The notes: generated by a model from the letters alone, not told the origin. A stretch of DNA of 49,120 nt from Bacillota bacterium (GCA_023402355.1 JAEXCG010000208.1:1-49120), one strand, 5' to 3'. Positions 8,507 through 16,500 are shown, numbered from the stretch's first letter. Numbers and translations: made by a program.

Positions 8507-9592
8507 ATGCCAACGGCAACAAAGAGCCGCTATCTGGTGCTCATCCCCGCGTACAAGCCGGATGAGCGCCTCGTCACCCTGGTGGAAACGCTGATCGCCC
8601 GCGGGCTCCCCGTGCTGGTCGTGGACGACGGCGGTCAGGAAAAATTTCTTCACATCTTCACGCGCTGCGAGCAGGCGGGCGCGTCGGTCGCGCGACACGC
8701 GGTCAACATGGGCAAGGGCCGCGCGCTCAAGACGGGCCTCAACGAAATCATGCTGCGCTACCCGGACGTTCTGGGCGTGGTCACCGCCGACGCGGACGGC
8801 CAGCACACGCCGGACGACATCGAGCGGGTCATCGCCGCGATGGCGGAGCACCCGCGCGCGCTCGTGCTCGGCTCCCGCGCCTTTACGGGCAACGTGCCCT
8901 TCAAGAGCCGCGCGGGCAACGCGATCACCCGCGTCGTGTACCACCTCGCCAGCGGCATCCGCGTGCACGACACGCAGACGGGCCTGCGGGGCCTTCCCGC
9001 CGACTCCCTGAGCGCGATGGCGCGCATCGACGGCGAGCGCTACGAGTACGAGATGAACGTGCTGCTCAAGCTGCGCGAGATGAGCATGCCCGTCGTCGAG
9101 ATCCCGATCGAGACGATCTACATCGACGACAACAAGGGCTCGCACTTCAACCCCGTGCGGGACGCCTGGCGCATCTACCGGGTCATCTTCCGCTTCATCT
9201 TTTCCTCCGCCGCGTCGTTCCTGATCGACTACGGCCTCTACCTGCTGCTCTATCCGCTCTTCGCGCGCATGCTGCCGCCGGGCTGGGCGGTGGGGTGCAG
9301 CTACGGCGGGGCGCGCGTCGTCTCTTCGCTCTTCAACTACCACCTCAACAAGCATACGGTCTTCGGCGGGCTCGGGGGACGCAGCGCGATCCTTCGTTAC
9401 TACCTGCTCGCGGCCGTTCAGCTCGGCGTCGGCGCGGGCCTGACGGCGCTGCTCTCGAACGTCATATCCGCTCAGTTCGCCAAGCTGCCCATCGACATTT
9501 GCCTGTTCTTCATCAGTTTCATCATTCAGCGCGACTTCGTTTTTAAAAACAGAGAAAAAAATGAATCCGCGAGGTCTTCTGCGAAGTCTTAA
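8507..9592 (+). CDS. Family 2 glycosyltransferase fused to a GtrA-like membrane domain
   Basis: The N-terminal part (about 1-220) is a GT-A fold glycosyltransferase of the polyprenyl-phosphate mannosyl/glucosyltransferase type: it opens with LVLIPAYKPD, has VVDDGG and a metal-binding acidic motif ADADGQHTPDD. The C-terminal part (about 225-350) has four hydrophobic helices and the FNYHLNKHTVF and QRDFVF signatures of GtrA proteins, which are thought to flip lipid-linked sugars. The fusion would load a sugar on a lipid carrier and translocate it for cell-surface glycosylation (inference). Shine-Dalgarno GGAGG at 8493-8497 supports the start. The sugar and acceptor cannot be told. Confidence 0.9.
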   Translation: MPTATKSRYLVLIPAYKPDERLVTLVETLIARGLPVLVVDDGGQEKFLHIFTRCEQAGASVARHAVNMGKGRALKTGLNEIMLRYPDVLGVVTADADGQHTPDDIERVIAAMAEHPRALVLGSRAFTGNVPFKSRAGNAITRVVYHLASGIRVHDTQTGLRGLPADSLSAMARIDGERYEYEMNVLLKLREMSMPVVEIPIETIYIDDNKGSHFNPVRDAWRIYRVIFRFIFSSAASFLIDYGLYLLLYPLFARMLPPGWAVGCSYGGARVVSSLFNYHLNKHTVFGGLGGRSAILRYYLLAAVQLGVGAGLTALLSNVISAQFAKLPIDICLFFISFIIQRDFVFKNREKNESARSSAKS

Positions 9593-9614
9593 AGGGAGCA
9601 CACGCTCCCTTTTT
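9591..9614 (+). terminator. Terminator after the glycosyltransferase
   Basis: A 9-bp stem (9591-9599 with 9604-9612) with an ACAC loop runs straight into T9610-9614. The stem overlaps the gene's stop codon. Confidence 0.85.
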
Positions 9615-9650
9615 GCGTCTATATAACAGAATCCGCCAGGAGGTTGTTTC

Positions 9651-10775
9651 ATGAAACGAGCTTTCGCCATCCTTATCGCCTGCCTCTTCGCCTTCTCCCT
9701 TCCCGCCCTCTCCTATGCCTCCAGCTTCGGCCTGCAATACGTCGCCGGGGACGAGCTGCCGGAGGAACCTGCGGACGACGGCTTTTCGCCCTATGAGGAG
9801 GACGGCAGCATCCTCGTCACCCTCAGCGCTACGGGCGACGTCACCATCGGCGGCGACGTGCGCAAGAGCGGAAAGAGCATCTTCGACAAGCAGCTCGCCA
9901 AGCAGGACGGGGACATCACCTTTCCCTTCCGGAACGTAAAGGACATCTTTAACGCAGACGACCTCACGATCGTCAACTTCGAGGGCACCCTGACCACCGC
10001 GCCGGTGGGCAAGGACAAGAAGAACAATTCCTTCGTCTTTTCCGCCCCGCCGGAATACGCCGCGATGTTCGAGGGCAGCGGCATCGAGGCGGTGTCGCTG
10101 GAAAACAACCACGTGATGGACCACGGCGAGCAGGGCTACACGGACACCTGCGAGGCGCTCGAGGGCGCGGGCGTGCTCTACAGCGGACATCTGGGCTCCA
10201 GCGTCTTTACGACGGAGACGGGCATCAAGATCGGCATGCTCAGCTATCAGACGTTCAACGGCAAGTACCCGGAGATTTACGAGAACATGCCGAAGGACAT
10301 TCAATCGCTTCGGGACGACGGATGCCAGATCGTGATCGTGAGCTATCACTGGGGCGAGGAAAAGGATTACGCGCCCAACGAGCGACAGGTGCCCCTCGGG
10401 CGCGCGACCATCGACGCGGGCGCGGACCTCGTGCTGGGGCATCACAGCCACCGCATCAACCCCATCGAATACTACAAGGGCAAGTACATCTGCTACTCGC
10501 TGGGCAATTTCTCGTTCGCGGGCAACGAAAAGCCCTCCGACATGGACACCTACATCTTCCAGCAGCGCATTCGGGTAAAGCCCGACGGCACGGTGGAAGA
10601 CGCCGGCATGCGCATCATCCCCTGCCGCATCAGCTCCATCAAGAAGTCCAACGACTTCATGCCGACCCCCTTCGAGGAGGACGGCGAGGACGCCCAACGC
10701 ATCGCGGAAAAGCTGGTCGATCTGGGCAAGAAGCTGGACTACGCGCTGGACGAATACCCGCTCGACTGGGAATAA
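9651..10775 (+). CDS. CapA-family secreted protein (metallophosphatase-like fold)
   Basis: The 374-aa protein has a Sec signal peptide (MKRAFAILIACLFAFSLPALSYA). The CapA/PgsA-type signatures are present in order: ATGDVTIGGD, NFEGTLTT, LENNHVMDHGEQG, VSYHWGEEKDY and LGHHSHR followed by YSLGNF. In the family these Asp, Asn and His residues form a calcineurin-like metal site. CapA proteins were named for poly-gamma-glutamate capsule synthesis, but many are not in capB/capC loci and none is seen here, so the substrate is open. The gene lies just after the GT2-GtrA gene, past a terminator, and is closed by its own terminator; both may act on the cell surface. Confidence 0.9.
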   Translation: MKRAFAILIACLFAFSLPALSYASSFGLQYVAGDELPEEPADDGFSPYEEDGSILVTLSATGDVTIGGDVRKSGKSIFDKQLAKQDGDITFPFRNVKDIFNADDLTIVNFEGTLTTAPVGKDKKNNSFVFSAPPEYAAMFEGSGIEAVSLENNHVMDHGEQGYTDTCEALEGAGVLYSGHLGSSVFTTETGIKIGMLSYQTFNGKYPEIYENMPKDIQSLRDDGCQIVIVSYHWGEEKDYAPNERQVPLGRATIDAGADLVLGHHSHRINPIEYYKGKYICYSLGNFSFAGNEKPSDMDTYIFQQRIRVKPDGTVEDAGMRIIPCRISSIKKSNDFMPTPFEEDGEDAQRIAEKLVDLGKKLDYALDEYPLDWE

Positions 10776-10805
10776 TCAACCGCGTTTTCCGATTTTCGCA
10801 AAATG

Positions 10806-10828
10806 CCGCGCATCCGCGCGGTCTTTTT
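10806..10828 (+). terminator. Terminator after the CapA-type gene
   Basis: A 6-bp GC stem (CCGCGC 10806-10811 with GCGCGG 10816-10821) and ATCC loop are followed by TCTTTTT. Confidence 0.8.
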
Positions 10829-10971
10829 GTCCCTCGCATGGCGAATTCCATCGCTTGCGGCAGGCCGAGGCGCATGTTTTGTCAGGTGCAACCGCTGGTT
10901 GACAATGTGCAAACGCCGCTTGGTGGCGCTTTTTTGCGCGATATGCTATGCTACCTTTCGAGGTGATTGTA

Positions 10972-11799
10972 TTGTCTTTAGGCCAGAACCTTTACACGCT
11001 GCGCAAACAGCGCGGCTACTCGCAGGAATACATCGCGTCCGTCCTGGGCGTCTCGCGTCAGGCCGTCTCCAAGTGGGAGTCGGACGCCGCCTGCCCGGAG
11101 ATGGAAAAGCTGGTGAGCCTGTGCGACCTGCTCTCCGTCTCGATGGACGAGCTGGTGCGCGGCCGCGCCCCCGACGCGGCGGCGACGCCCGGGACCTCCC
11201 CCGTGTCGGAAGAGGACGCGCAGAAAATCGTCGTCAAGCTCCTGGACAAGCGGCGGGTCGTGCACTACGAGAGCCGGGCGCGCATCGGCGGTCTGCCGCT
11301 CGTGTGCGTGCACGCGGGCTTTGGCAAGAACCACCGCGTCGCGCGGGGCGTGATCGCGGTCGGCCTCGTGTCGCAGGGCGTCGTATCCATCGGCTTTGTC
11401 TCGATGGGGCTGCTCTCCATCGGCTTCGCCTCGTTGGGCCTGCTCGCCTTCGGCCTGCTGGCGATAGGGCTGGCCGTCGCCTGCGGCACCCTCGCCGTGG
11501 GCACGTTTGCGATGGGCGCCATCGCCTTGGGGTACGTGACATGGGGCGCGCTGAGCGCGGGCGTCTATTCTCTGGGCGCGTTCGCATCGGGCGCGCGCGT
11601 CGCCGTCGGCTACCATGCGCAAGCGCCCGTGGCCATCGGCCGCGTCGCAAACGGTCTGCACACGCTGGTGGACGAAGGCCCGGGCTCGCGCACCTTTCCC
11701 TCCGCCACGTTCGACGGGGATGCGGCGCGCGCGCTCATCCTAAGCGTCTATCCGAACATTCCGAGGTGGGTCATGGCGCTGGTGGCGGGGCTGTTATGA
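10972..11799 (+). CDS. XRE-family regulator with a C-terminal glycine-pentad repeat tail
   Basis: Residues about 1-60 form a clear XRE helix-turn-helix (NLYTLRKQRGYSQEYIASVL, then GVSRQAVSKWE). A short linker and a small domain follow, then residues 127-207 consist of about 16 consecutive five-residue units of the form x-hydrophobic-Ala/Ser-x-Gly (VSIG, VSMG, LSIG, ASLG, LAFG, LAIG and so on). The tail is very hydrophobic and is either membrane-embedded or a compact solenoid. The TTG at 10972 is preferred because GAGGTG lies at 10960-10965, giving 275 aa; an in-frame ATG at 10948 and GTG at 10963 are alternatives. TATGCT near 10942-10952 could be a -10, but no well-spaced -35 is seen. Confidence 0.85.
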   Translation: MSLGQNLYTLRKQRGYSQEYIASVLGVSRQAVSKWESDAACPEMEKLVSLCDLLSVSMDELVRGRAPDAAATPGTSPVSEEDAQKIVVKLLDKRRVVHYESRARIGGLPLVCVHAGFGKNHRVARGVIAVGLVSQGVVSIGFVSMGLLSIGFASLGLLAFGLLAIGLAVACGTLAVGTFAMGAIALGYVTWGALSAGVYSLGAFASGARVAVGYHAQAPVAIGRVANGLHTLVDEGPGSRTFPSATFDGDAARALILSVYPNIPRWVMALVAGLL

Positions 11800-11806
11800 T
11801 GAAAAT

Positions 11807-11830
11807 GGGGCGCGGCTTTTGCCGCGCCCC
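11807..11830 (-). terminator. Terminator between convergent genes, best for the GH4 gene
   Basis: A perfect 10-bp GC stem (11807-11816 with 11821-11830) has a 4-nt loop. On the minus strand it is followed by ATTTT, 10 bp after the GH4 stop. On the plus strand it has no T tract but may still help end the XRE gene. Confidence 0.8.
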
Positions 11831-11839
11831 ATCGATCGT

Positions 11840-13234
11840 TTACGCCCGCCAGGCCTCCGGCAGGTAGGTCAGGGTGTTTCGGATCATGTCGTCAAACAGC
11901 GCCCTGCCGTCCGATAAGCCGACGCCGCCCATCTGCGGGTCGTTCATGAACGCGTCAAACGCCAGCTCCCGGTCGCAGGCGAGCGCCGCCTTCACCGTCG
12001 CTTCCTGCCCCAGCGCGTGCCGCATCACCAGCGCGTCGATGCCCGCCGGGATCGCGCCCGCAAGCACGGGGCTGATCTCATCCCGCCTGAACAGCGCGTT
12101 CGTCTCCACCACCGCGCCCAGCGGCAGGTTCTCCACCTGCCCCCGGTTGGGGACGTTGACGTTCGACACTAGGTCGCCGAGGCCCAGCAGCGCCTTGATG
12201 AGCAGGTGCCCCTCCTCGCCGGAGCCCTTCAGCTCCAGCGCCTCCTCGCCGCTGAGCAGCCGCGCCTGCCGGGCCAGCCGCCTTTTCAGGTCTTCCTTCC
12301 GCCAGGCGACCGGGGTCAACGAAAAGCCCCACTGTCGCGCCGTCTCCGGGTTTTTCAGGTACCAGGGCGGCAGAAACTCGGCCAGGTGACGGTCGCCCGC
12401 GGCGGCGATCAGCCCGTAGCGCAGGAACAGGTCGAACTTGACCTTGTGGCTGCAATCAAACGAGTTGTTCATCCAGTTGTCGTCCTTGCCCTTGACGAAT
12501 CCGCTCTCGCGGTACTTCTGCGCGAAGGTCCGGTAGAGCGGGAACAGGTCGGTCCCCTGATAGGACGCGCTGGTGAGCCACGTGAAGTGGTTGATGCCCG
12601 TAACCCCCGTCTTGATCTCCTGACGCTCCACGCCCGCAACGCCGCACAGGTCCTCGAGCATGGCGCACAGCAGCTTCTGCGTGCCGAACACCTCGTGGCA
12701 GCAGCCGAAGGCCTTGATCTGGGGATACACGGCGTACAGCGTCCGGATGCAGGTGGTCATGGGGTTGGTGTAGTTGATGACCCAGGCGTCCGGCGCGTAG
12801 TCCCTCACCGCCTGCGCGATCTCCGCCATCATCGGCAGCGTGCGCAGGGCGCGCACGAGGCCGCCCGGCCCCACCGTGTCGCCGACGGACTGGTAGACGC
12901 CGACGCGCTCGGGCAGGTGTACGTCCGACTCCATCTCGTCGAACGTGCCCGGCAGGATGGAGATGACGACGAAGTCCGCGCCCGTCAGCGCCTCCCGCAG
13001 GGAACCGCTCACCTCGTAGCCCCACCGGGACTTCGCCTCCGGGTGCTCCGACAGCCTGCGCCCGATCCGCGCGTTCTTCTCAGCCGCCTCCCGATCGATA
13101 TCGTAGAGCCGGACGGTGCCGCAAAGCTGGCCGTCGTTCGTGAGGTCCGTCATGAATCCCCACGCCCAGCCCCTCGATCCGCCGCCGACATAGGCGACCT
13201 TTAAGTCCTTCACGCAATCCTTTTCGTAAATCAT
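11840..13234 (-). CDS. Glycoside hydrolase family 4, alpha-glucosidase/alpha-galactosidase type
   Basis: GH4 enzymes use NAD+ and Mn2+ and cleave by an oxidation-elimination mechanism. The 464-aa protein begins with an NAD-binding segment (LKVAYVGGGSRGW), has NYTNPM at 154-159, a CHEV motif at 179-182 and INHF at 214-217; Cys179 and His216 are the expected Mn ligands. In this family the CHEV form has been associated with alpha-glucosidases such as Thermotoga AglA, while alpha-galactosidases tend to have CHSV, so an alpha-glucosidase is favoured (inference). A GGGAGG site precedes the ATG and TATAAT stands at 13278-13283 on this strand without a good -35. The gene is monocistronic, and no dedicated sugar transporter is adjacent. 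Confidence 0.9.
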   Translation of the reverse strand: MIYEKDCVKDLKVAYVGGGSRGWAWGFMTDLTNDGQLCGTVRLYDIDREAAEKNARIGRRLSEHPEAKSRWGYEVSGSLREALTGADFVVISILPGTFDEMESDVHLPERVGVYQSVGDTVGPGGLVRALRTLPMMAEIAQAVRDYAPDAWVINYTNPMTTCIRTLYAVYPQIKAFGCCHEVFGTQKLLCAMLEDLCGVAGVERQEIKTGVTGINHFTWLTSASYQGTDLFPLYRTFAQKYRESGFVKGKDDNWMNNSFDCSHKVKFDLFLRYGLIAAAGDRHLAEFLPPWYLKNPETARQWGFSLTPVAWRKEDLKRRLARQARLLSGEEALELKGSGEEGHLLIKALLGLGDLVSNVNVPNRGQVENLPLGAVVETNALFRRDEISPVLAGAIPAGIDALVMRHALGQEATVKAALACDRELAFDAFMNDPQMGGVGLSDGRALFDDMIRNTLTYLPEAWRA

Positions 13235-13298
13235 ACGCTTCCTCCCGATCTTTTAAGGCGATAAACCCAATGCGTCCATTATACAACTTTTGATATGC

Positions 13299-13326
13299 AA
13301 AATCTCCGCACAAAAGCGGAGATTTT
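13299..13326 (-). terminator. Terminator of the trpXYZ operon
   Basis: An 11-bp stem (AAAATCTCCGC 13299-13309 with its complement at 13316-13326) has a 6-nt ACAAAA loop. AT-rich flanks on both sides let it work in either direction, and it lies 37 bp past the trpZ stop. Confidence 0.85.
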
Positions 13327-13362
13327 GTATAGAATTCCGAGCAAAACGCGGCGGTCCGCCTG

Positions 13363-14136
13363 TCAGTTGCCGCACTCGATGCTGATCTCGTTGAAGAGCC
13401 CCAGCAGCGTGTCGGTGGTGACCGCCTGCTTTTCGGCGCCCGCCTTGTCGTAGACGACCTTTCCCTGGTGCATCATGAGCACCCGGTCGCCGTACTCCAC
13501 CGCGTAGCGCAGGTTATGCGTCACCATGATGGTGGTAAGCCGCTTTTCCGCCACGATCTTCCCGGTCAGCTCCATGATGGTCTCTGCGGTCTTGGGGTCC
13601 AGGGCCGCGGTGTGCTCGTCGAGGATCAGAAAGTCGATGGGCGTCATCGTGCTCATCAGCAGCGCCATCGCCTGCCGCTGGCCGCCGGAGAGGCTGCCCA
13701 CGCGCACGTTCAGCTTGTCCTCAAGCCCGAGGTTCAGCCGGGAAAGCTGTTCCCGGTAAAACTCGATGCGGCGCCTGTCCGTCCCCCGGCGCAGGTTGAA
13801 GGGCTTGCCCTTGTTGTCCGCGAGCGCCATGTTTTCCAGGATGGTCATCGTCGGGCAGGTGCCCATGGCGGGGTTTTGATAGACACGGCCCACGGTGCGG
13901 TGGCGGCGGAACTCGCTCATGCGCGCGATGTTCTTGCCGCCGACGAGCACCTGCCCCTCCTCGATGTCGATGGAACCGCAGATGATGTTGAGCATGGAGG
14001 TCTTGCCGGAGCCGTTGGAGCCCACGACGGAGACGAACTGACCGTCCGGCACGGTGAGGCCAAAGTCGTCGAACAGGCAGGTCTCGTTGACCGTCCCGGC
14101 CTGATAGATCTTCGTGATGTGTTTGAGCTCAAGCAC
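13363..14136 (-). CDS. trpZ: ABC transporter ATP-binding protein, predicted tryptophan importer
   Basis: The 257-aa ATPase has Walker A GSNGSGKTS (about 39-47), a Q-loop within VYQNPAMGTCPTM, the signature LSGGQRQ, Walker B FLILDEHTAALD and the switch histidine in VTHNLRYAV. Its start overlaps the permease stop by 8 bp, so the two are coupled. It would power uptake through the permease encoded just upstream. The tryptophan assignment is inference: it comes from the ABC_sub_bind/TrpX family of the partner protein, the T-box leader and the possible TRAP site. The branched-chain amino acid or ribose-type importers are the nearest alternatives. Confidence 0.9.
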   Translation of the reverse strand: MLELKHITKIYQAGTVNETCLFDDFGLTVPDGQFVSVVGSNGSGKTSMLNIICGSIDIEEGQVLVGGKNIARMSEFRRHRTVGRVYQNPAMGTCPTMTILENMALADNKGKPFNLRRGTDRRRIEFYREQLSRLNLGLEDKLNVRVGSLSGGQRQAMALLMSTMTPIDFLILDEHTAALDPKTAETIMELTGKIVAEKRLTTIMVTHNLRYAVEYGDRVLMMHQGKVVYDKAGAEKQAVTTDTLLGLFNEISIECGN

Positions 14137-15013
14137 GGGCCTTCACCTTCTTTCTCCTGATCTCGCCCAGCGCGAGGATGAGCAGGAAGAGCGCGGCGGT
14201 GACGAGCTTCATGTCCTGGGGCGACAGGCCGAGCGACAGGGCGAGCGCCACGCACGCCTTATAGAGGATGGAACCGACGATGACGGCCGTCGTCGCGCGC
14301 ATGAGGGTAAAGTTTCGAAACACGTTGGTGCCGATGATGACGGAGGCCAGGCCGATGACGATCGCGCCCGTGCCCATCGAGATTTCAAAGAAGCGCTGGT
14401 ACTGGCCCATGATGCACCCGGAAAGCGCGACGAAGGCGTTGGCGATGGCAAGGCCCTGAATCTTGACCATGCCCCCGTCCTTCGCGAGCGAGGTCACGAG
14501 CGTCGGGTTGTCGCCGACCGCGCGCAGCAGGTAGCCCGCGCGCGTGCGCAAAAACCAGTCGAGGATCAGCTTGCACAGGATCACCAGCGCAAGCAGGATC
14601 ACCACGGGCGCGTAGGCGGCCAGCTCCTTGGGGAGCGCCGCGGTGAGGTCGTTTTTAAAGAGCGTCTGCGAGCCGAAGATGGGCAGGTTGGCCTTTCCCT
14701 CCGCGATGCGCAGGTTGATCGAATAAAGGCCCGTCATCGTGATGATGCCCGAAAGCAGGTCGCGCACGTGGCACTTCACGTGGATGACGCCCGTGACCAC
14801 GCCCGCGAGCGCCCCGGCGAGCGTCGCGATGGGCAGCGTCAGCAGCGGATGCACGCCGTGCGAGATCAGCACCGCCGTGACCGCAGCGCCGAGCGGGAAG
14901 CTGGAATCCACCGAAAGGTCGGGGAAGTCCAGTATCTTATAGGTGATGTACACGCCCAGCGCGAGGATCGCGTAAATCAATCCCTGTTCAATCGTACCCA
15001 GCACAATACCCAT
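14129..15013 (-). CDS. trpY: ABC transporter permease, predicted tryptophan importer
   Basis: The start at 15013 is chosen because AGGAGG lies seven bases before the ATG, and the product then opens with MGIVLGTIEQGLIYAILALG, the usual start of this branched-chain/ribose-like permease class (294 aa). About eight hydrophobic segments are visible, with the DFPDLSVDSSFPLGAAVTA and IANAFVALSGCIMGQYQRF-type segments typical of permeases paired with ABC_sub_bind proteins, given here in part. A longer frame to 15100 has no ribosome binding site. A hairpin at 15096-15120 separates it from trpX. Confidence 0.9.
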   Translation of the reverse strand: MGIVLGTIEQGLIYAILALGVYITYKILDFPDLSVDSSFPLGAAVTAVLISHGVHPLLTLPIATLAGALAGVVTGVIHVKCHVRDLLSGIITMTGLYSINLRIAEGKANLPIFGSQTLFKNDLTAALPKELAAYAPVVILLALVILCKLILDWFLRTRAGYLLRAVGDNPTLVTSLAKDGGMVKIQGLAIANAFVALSGCIMGQYQRFFEISMGTGAIVIGLASVIIGTNVFRNFTLMRATTAVIVGSILYKACVALALSLGLSPQDMKLVTAALFLLILALGEIRRKKVKARA

Positions 15014-15095
15014 CTTCGGGCCTCCTCGTCGGGCCTGCGCCCTTTTGCTAAGACATTCGCCGCGCCGCAGGGCGAAACGCGCCTGCGCGCGGGAA

Positions 15096-15120
15096 CCCAT
15101 CCCCGACGCGCGGGGATGGG
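15096..15120 (-). other. Intercistronic hairpin between trpX and trpY
   Basis: A perfect 9-bp stem (CCCATCCCC 15096-15104 with GGGGATGGG 15112-15120) has a 7-nt loop and no T tract. It may protect the trpX 3' end or reduce read-through so that the binding protein is made in excess. Confidence 0.65.
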
Positions 15121-15163
15121 ATTTTCGGGAGGGCGCCTGCTAAAGCGTCGATCCTTCGGCGGC

Positions 15164-16138
15164 TTACAGCTTGGAAACGTCGATGGCGCGCGCGCTCATG
15201 TCCTCCGGAAGCGCGATGCCGACCGCCGAGAGCGCCTCGTAGTTCACGTACAGGCTGCTGCCCGCGATGATCTCAAAGGGCATCTCTTCGGCCTTCGCCT
15301 CGCCCTTGAGCACCTTGGCGGCCATCGCGCCGGTCTGCTTGCCCAGTTCAAAGTACTCCAGGCCCTCGCTCGCCGCGCAGCCCAGCTTCACCTGCTCCAC
15401 CTCGCTGCCGAAGACCGGCTTGCCCGCGGCGCCCGCCTTGTCCAGCAGCACGGCGAGGGAAGAAACCACGGTGTTGTCCGTGAGGTTCGTGAGGCAGTCC
15501 ACCTTGGGCAGCAGGGAGTCGAGCGCGAGCGGGATGTCCGGCGTGGCGCTGATGCCGGAGACGACGATTTCAAAGCCGTAATTCGGGGCCAGCGCCTCGT
15601 ATTCCTTGATCGCGCTCTCGCTGTTGACCTCGCTGGTGGAGTAGAGGATGCCGATCTTCGACGCCTCCGGCATGAGCGCGCGGATCATCTTGAGCTGCGC
15701 CTCGATCGGCAGCGTGTCGCTGGTGCCCGTGGCGTTGCCGCTCGGCGTGCCGTCCGCCGCGGCCAGCATGGCCGCGACCGGGTCGGTCACCGCCGTGTAG
15801 ATCGTCGGGATGCCCGTGCCGTCCGCCGCGTTGAAGCAGGCCTGGGCGATCGGGGTGGCGATGGCGCAGATCAGATCGACCTTGTCGGACACGAACTGCT
15901 GGGCGATCTGGTTGGTGATGCCCATGTCCGCCTGCGCGTTCTGGTATTCGATTTTGAGGTTCTCGCCTTCCACGATGCCGTTTTCCGCGAGCCCGGCCAG
16001 GAAGCCTTCGCGGCAGTTATCCAGGGAGCCGTGCACGGCGAATTGGGCGATACCGATGGTGTAGGTCTCCTCCGCGAGCGCAAGGCAGGCAGTCATCATC
16101 ATCGCAAGGGCAGTCAGGACGCAAAGCAGCTTTTTCAT
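15164..16138 (-). CDS. trpX: ABC transporter substrate-binding protein (TrpX-like, ABC_sub_bind)
   Basis: The ATG at 16138 has GGAGG eight bases upstream and gives a signal peptide (MKKLLCVLTALAMMMTACLA). Cys18 in MMTAC could act as a weak lipobox, otherwise cleavage follows ALA. The 324-aa protein has the two-lobe ABC_sub_bind layout: TIGIAQFAVHGSLDNCREGF at the start, IPTIYTAVTDPVAA, SKIGILYSTSEVNSE and AKVLKGEAKAEEMPFE later. This family includes TrpX, the binding protein of a tryptophan importer. It is the first gene after the T-box leader, so all three transport genes should rise when the cognate tRNA is uncharged. Confidence 0.9.
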   Translation of the reverse strand: MKKLLCVLTALAMMMTACLALAEETYTIGIAQFAVHGSLDNCREGFLAGLAENGIVEGENLKIEYQNAQADMGITNQIAQQFVSDKVDLICAIATPIAQACFNAADGTGIPTIYTAVTDPVAAMLAAADGTPSGNATGTSDTLPIEAQLKMIRALMPEASKIGILYSTSEVNSESAIKEYEALAPNYGFEIVVSGISATPDIPLALDSLLPKVDCLTNLTDNTVVSSLAVLLDKAGAAGKPVFGSEVEQVKLGCAASEGLEYFELGKQTGAMAAKVLKGEAKAEEMPFEIIAGSSLYVNYEALSAVGIALPEDMSARAIDVSKL

Positions 16139-16147
16139 GTGGGGTTC

Positions 16148-16181
16148 CTCCATTCTCTTCTCGTCTTTCTCGTCTCGTCTG
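16148..16181 (-). promoter_or_regulatory. Candidate TRAP-binding GAG array overlapping the trpX Shine-Dalgarno
   Basis: Read on the minus strand, the RNA between the T-box terminator and trpX has triplets CAG, GAG, GAG, AAG, GAG, GAG, GAG, at plus-strand 16179-16181, 16174-16176, 16169-16171, 16165-16167, 16160-16162, 16155-16157 and 16148-16150. Spacers are 2, 2, 1, 2, 2 and 4 nt. The last GAG lies within GGAGG, the ribosome binding site. TRAP binds (G/U)AG repeats with 2-3 nt spacers, and in Bacillus blocks translation of some genes this way. Five perfect triplets is fewer than the nine to eleven known sites, so this is a hypothesis; a plain purine-rich leader is the alternative. Confidence 0.45.
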
Positions 16182-16190
16182 GGTTCCGAT

Positions 16191-16466
16191 AAAAAAACGC
16201 CTCATGCTTTTACTCAAGCATGAGGCGGATTTTCTATAATCCGTGGTACCACTCATATTGACCTTCCGGTCCACTCAGCGCGCACAAGCATGCGCCGCGA
16301 CCTGATAACGGGTTCGCTCCCCCGTTCCTCCCTACTCCAGCTTTCAGGAAGACCCTCAAAAAGCCCATTCCACGCTTCTATCATGCCGCGCTCCCACTGT
16401 CCGCGGCTCGCTTTGATGAATCGAGGGCGTGTACTCCTCTTTTCTTGGCGGTTTCGTTTGAAGTTG
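16191..16466 (-). ncRNA. T-box riboswitch leader, probable tryptophan specifier
   Basis: On the minus strand the T-box element GAGTGGTACCACGG (plus 16241-16254) is followed by CGGAT/ATCCG and ATGAG/CTCAT pairings that form the antiterminator. The competing terminator is a 12-bp stem (16198-16209 with 16216-16227) and seven T (16191-16197). Upstream, Stem I shows AGTA, then CACGC pairing with GCGTG, then GAA and TGG (16365-16367) followed by G: the loop-E layout with a UGG specifier. The distal GCGAGCCGCG and GTGGGAG segments fit the usual apical loops. One caveat is the bulge TGGT, which predicts an A discriminator, while tRNA-Trp usually has G (a G-U pair would be needed). The T-box call is firm, the amino acid less so. 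Confidence 0.9.
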
Positions 16467-16471
16467 TCTGT

Positions 16472-16500
16472 ATTTTAGCGCAGGACGAGCCGCTTGTCAA
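16472..16500 (-). promoter_or_regulatory. Promoter of the T-box/trpXYZ operon
   Basis: On the minus strand TTGACA (16500-16495), a 17-bp spacer and TAAAAT (16477-16472) lie just before the T-box Stem I. Confidence 0.88.

Noticed and set aside
10899..10904. TTGACA upstream of the XRE regulator
   Set aside because: The nearest -10-like TATGCT is more than 35 bp away, so the two do not form a promoter.
10803..11867. 354-aa frame overlapping the XRE regulator
   Set aside because: It is Arg/Gly/Ala-rich in another frame of the same DNA, while the 10972 frame has a clear helix-turn-helix.
14114..16192. 692-aa plus-strand frame across trpXYZ
   Set aside because: It runs antisense through three well-supported transporter genes and has the low-complexity Arg/His-rich composition of a shadow frame.
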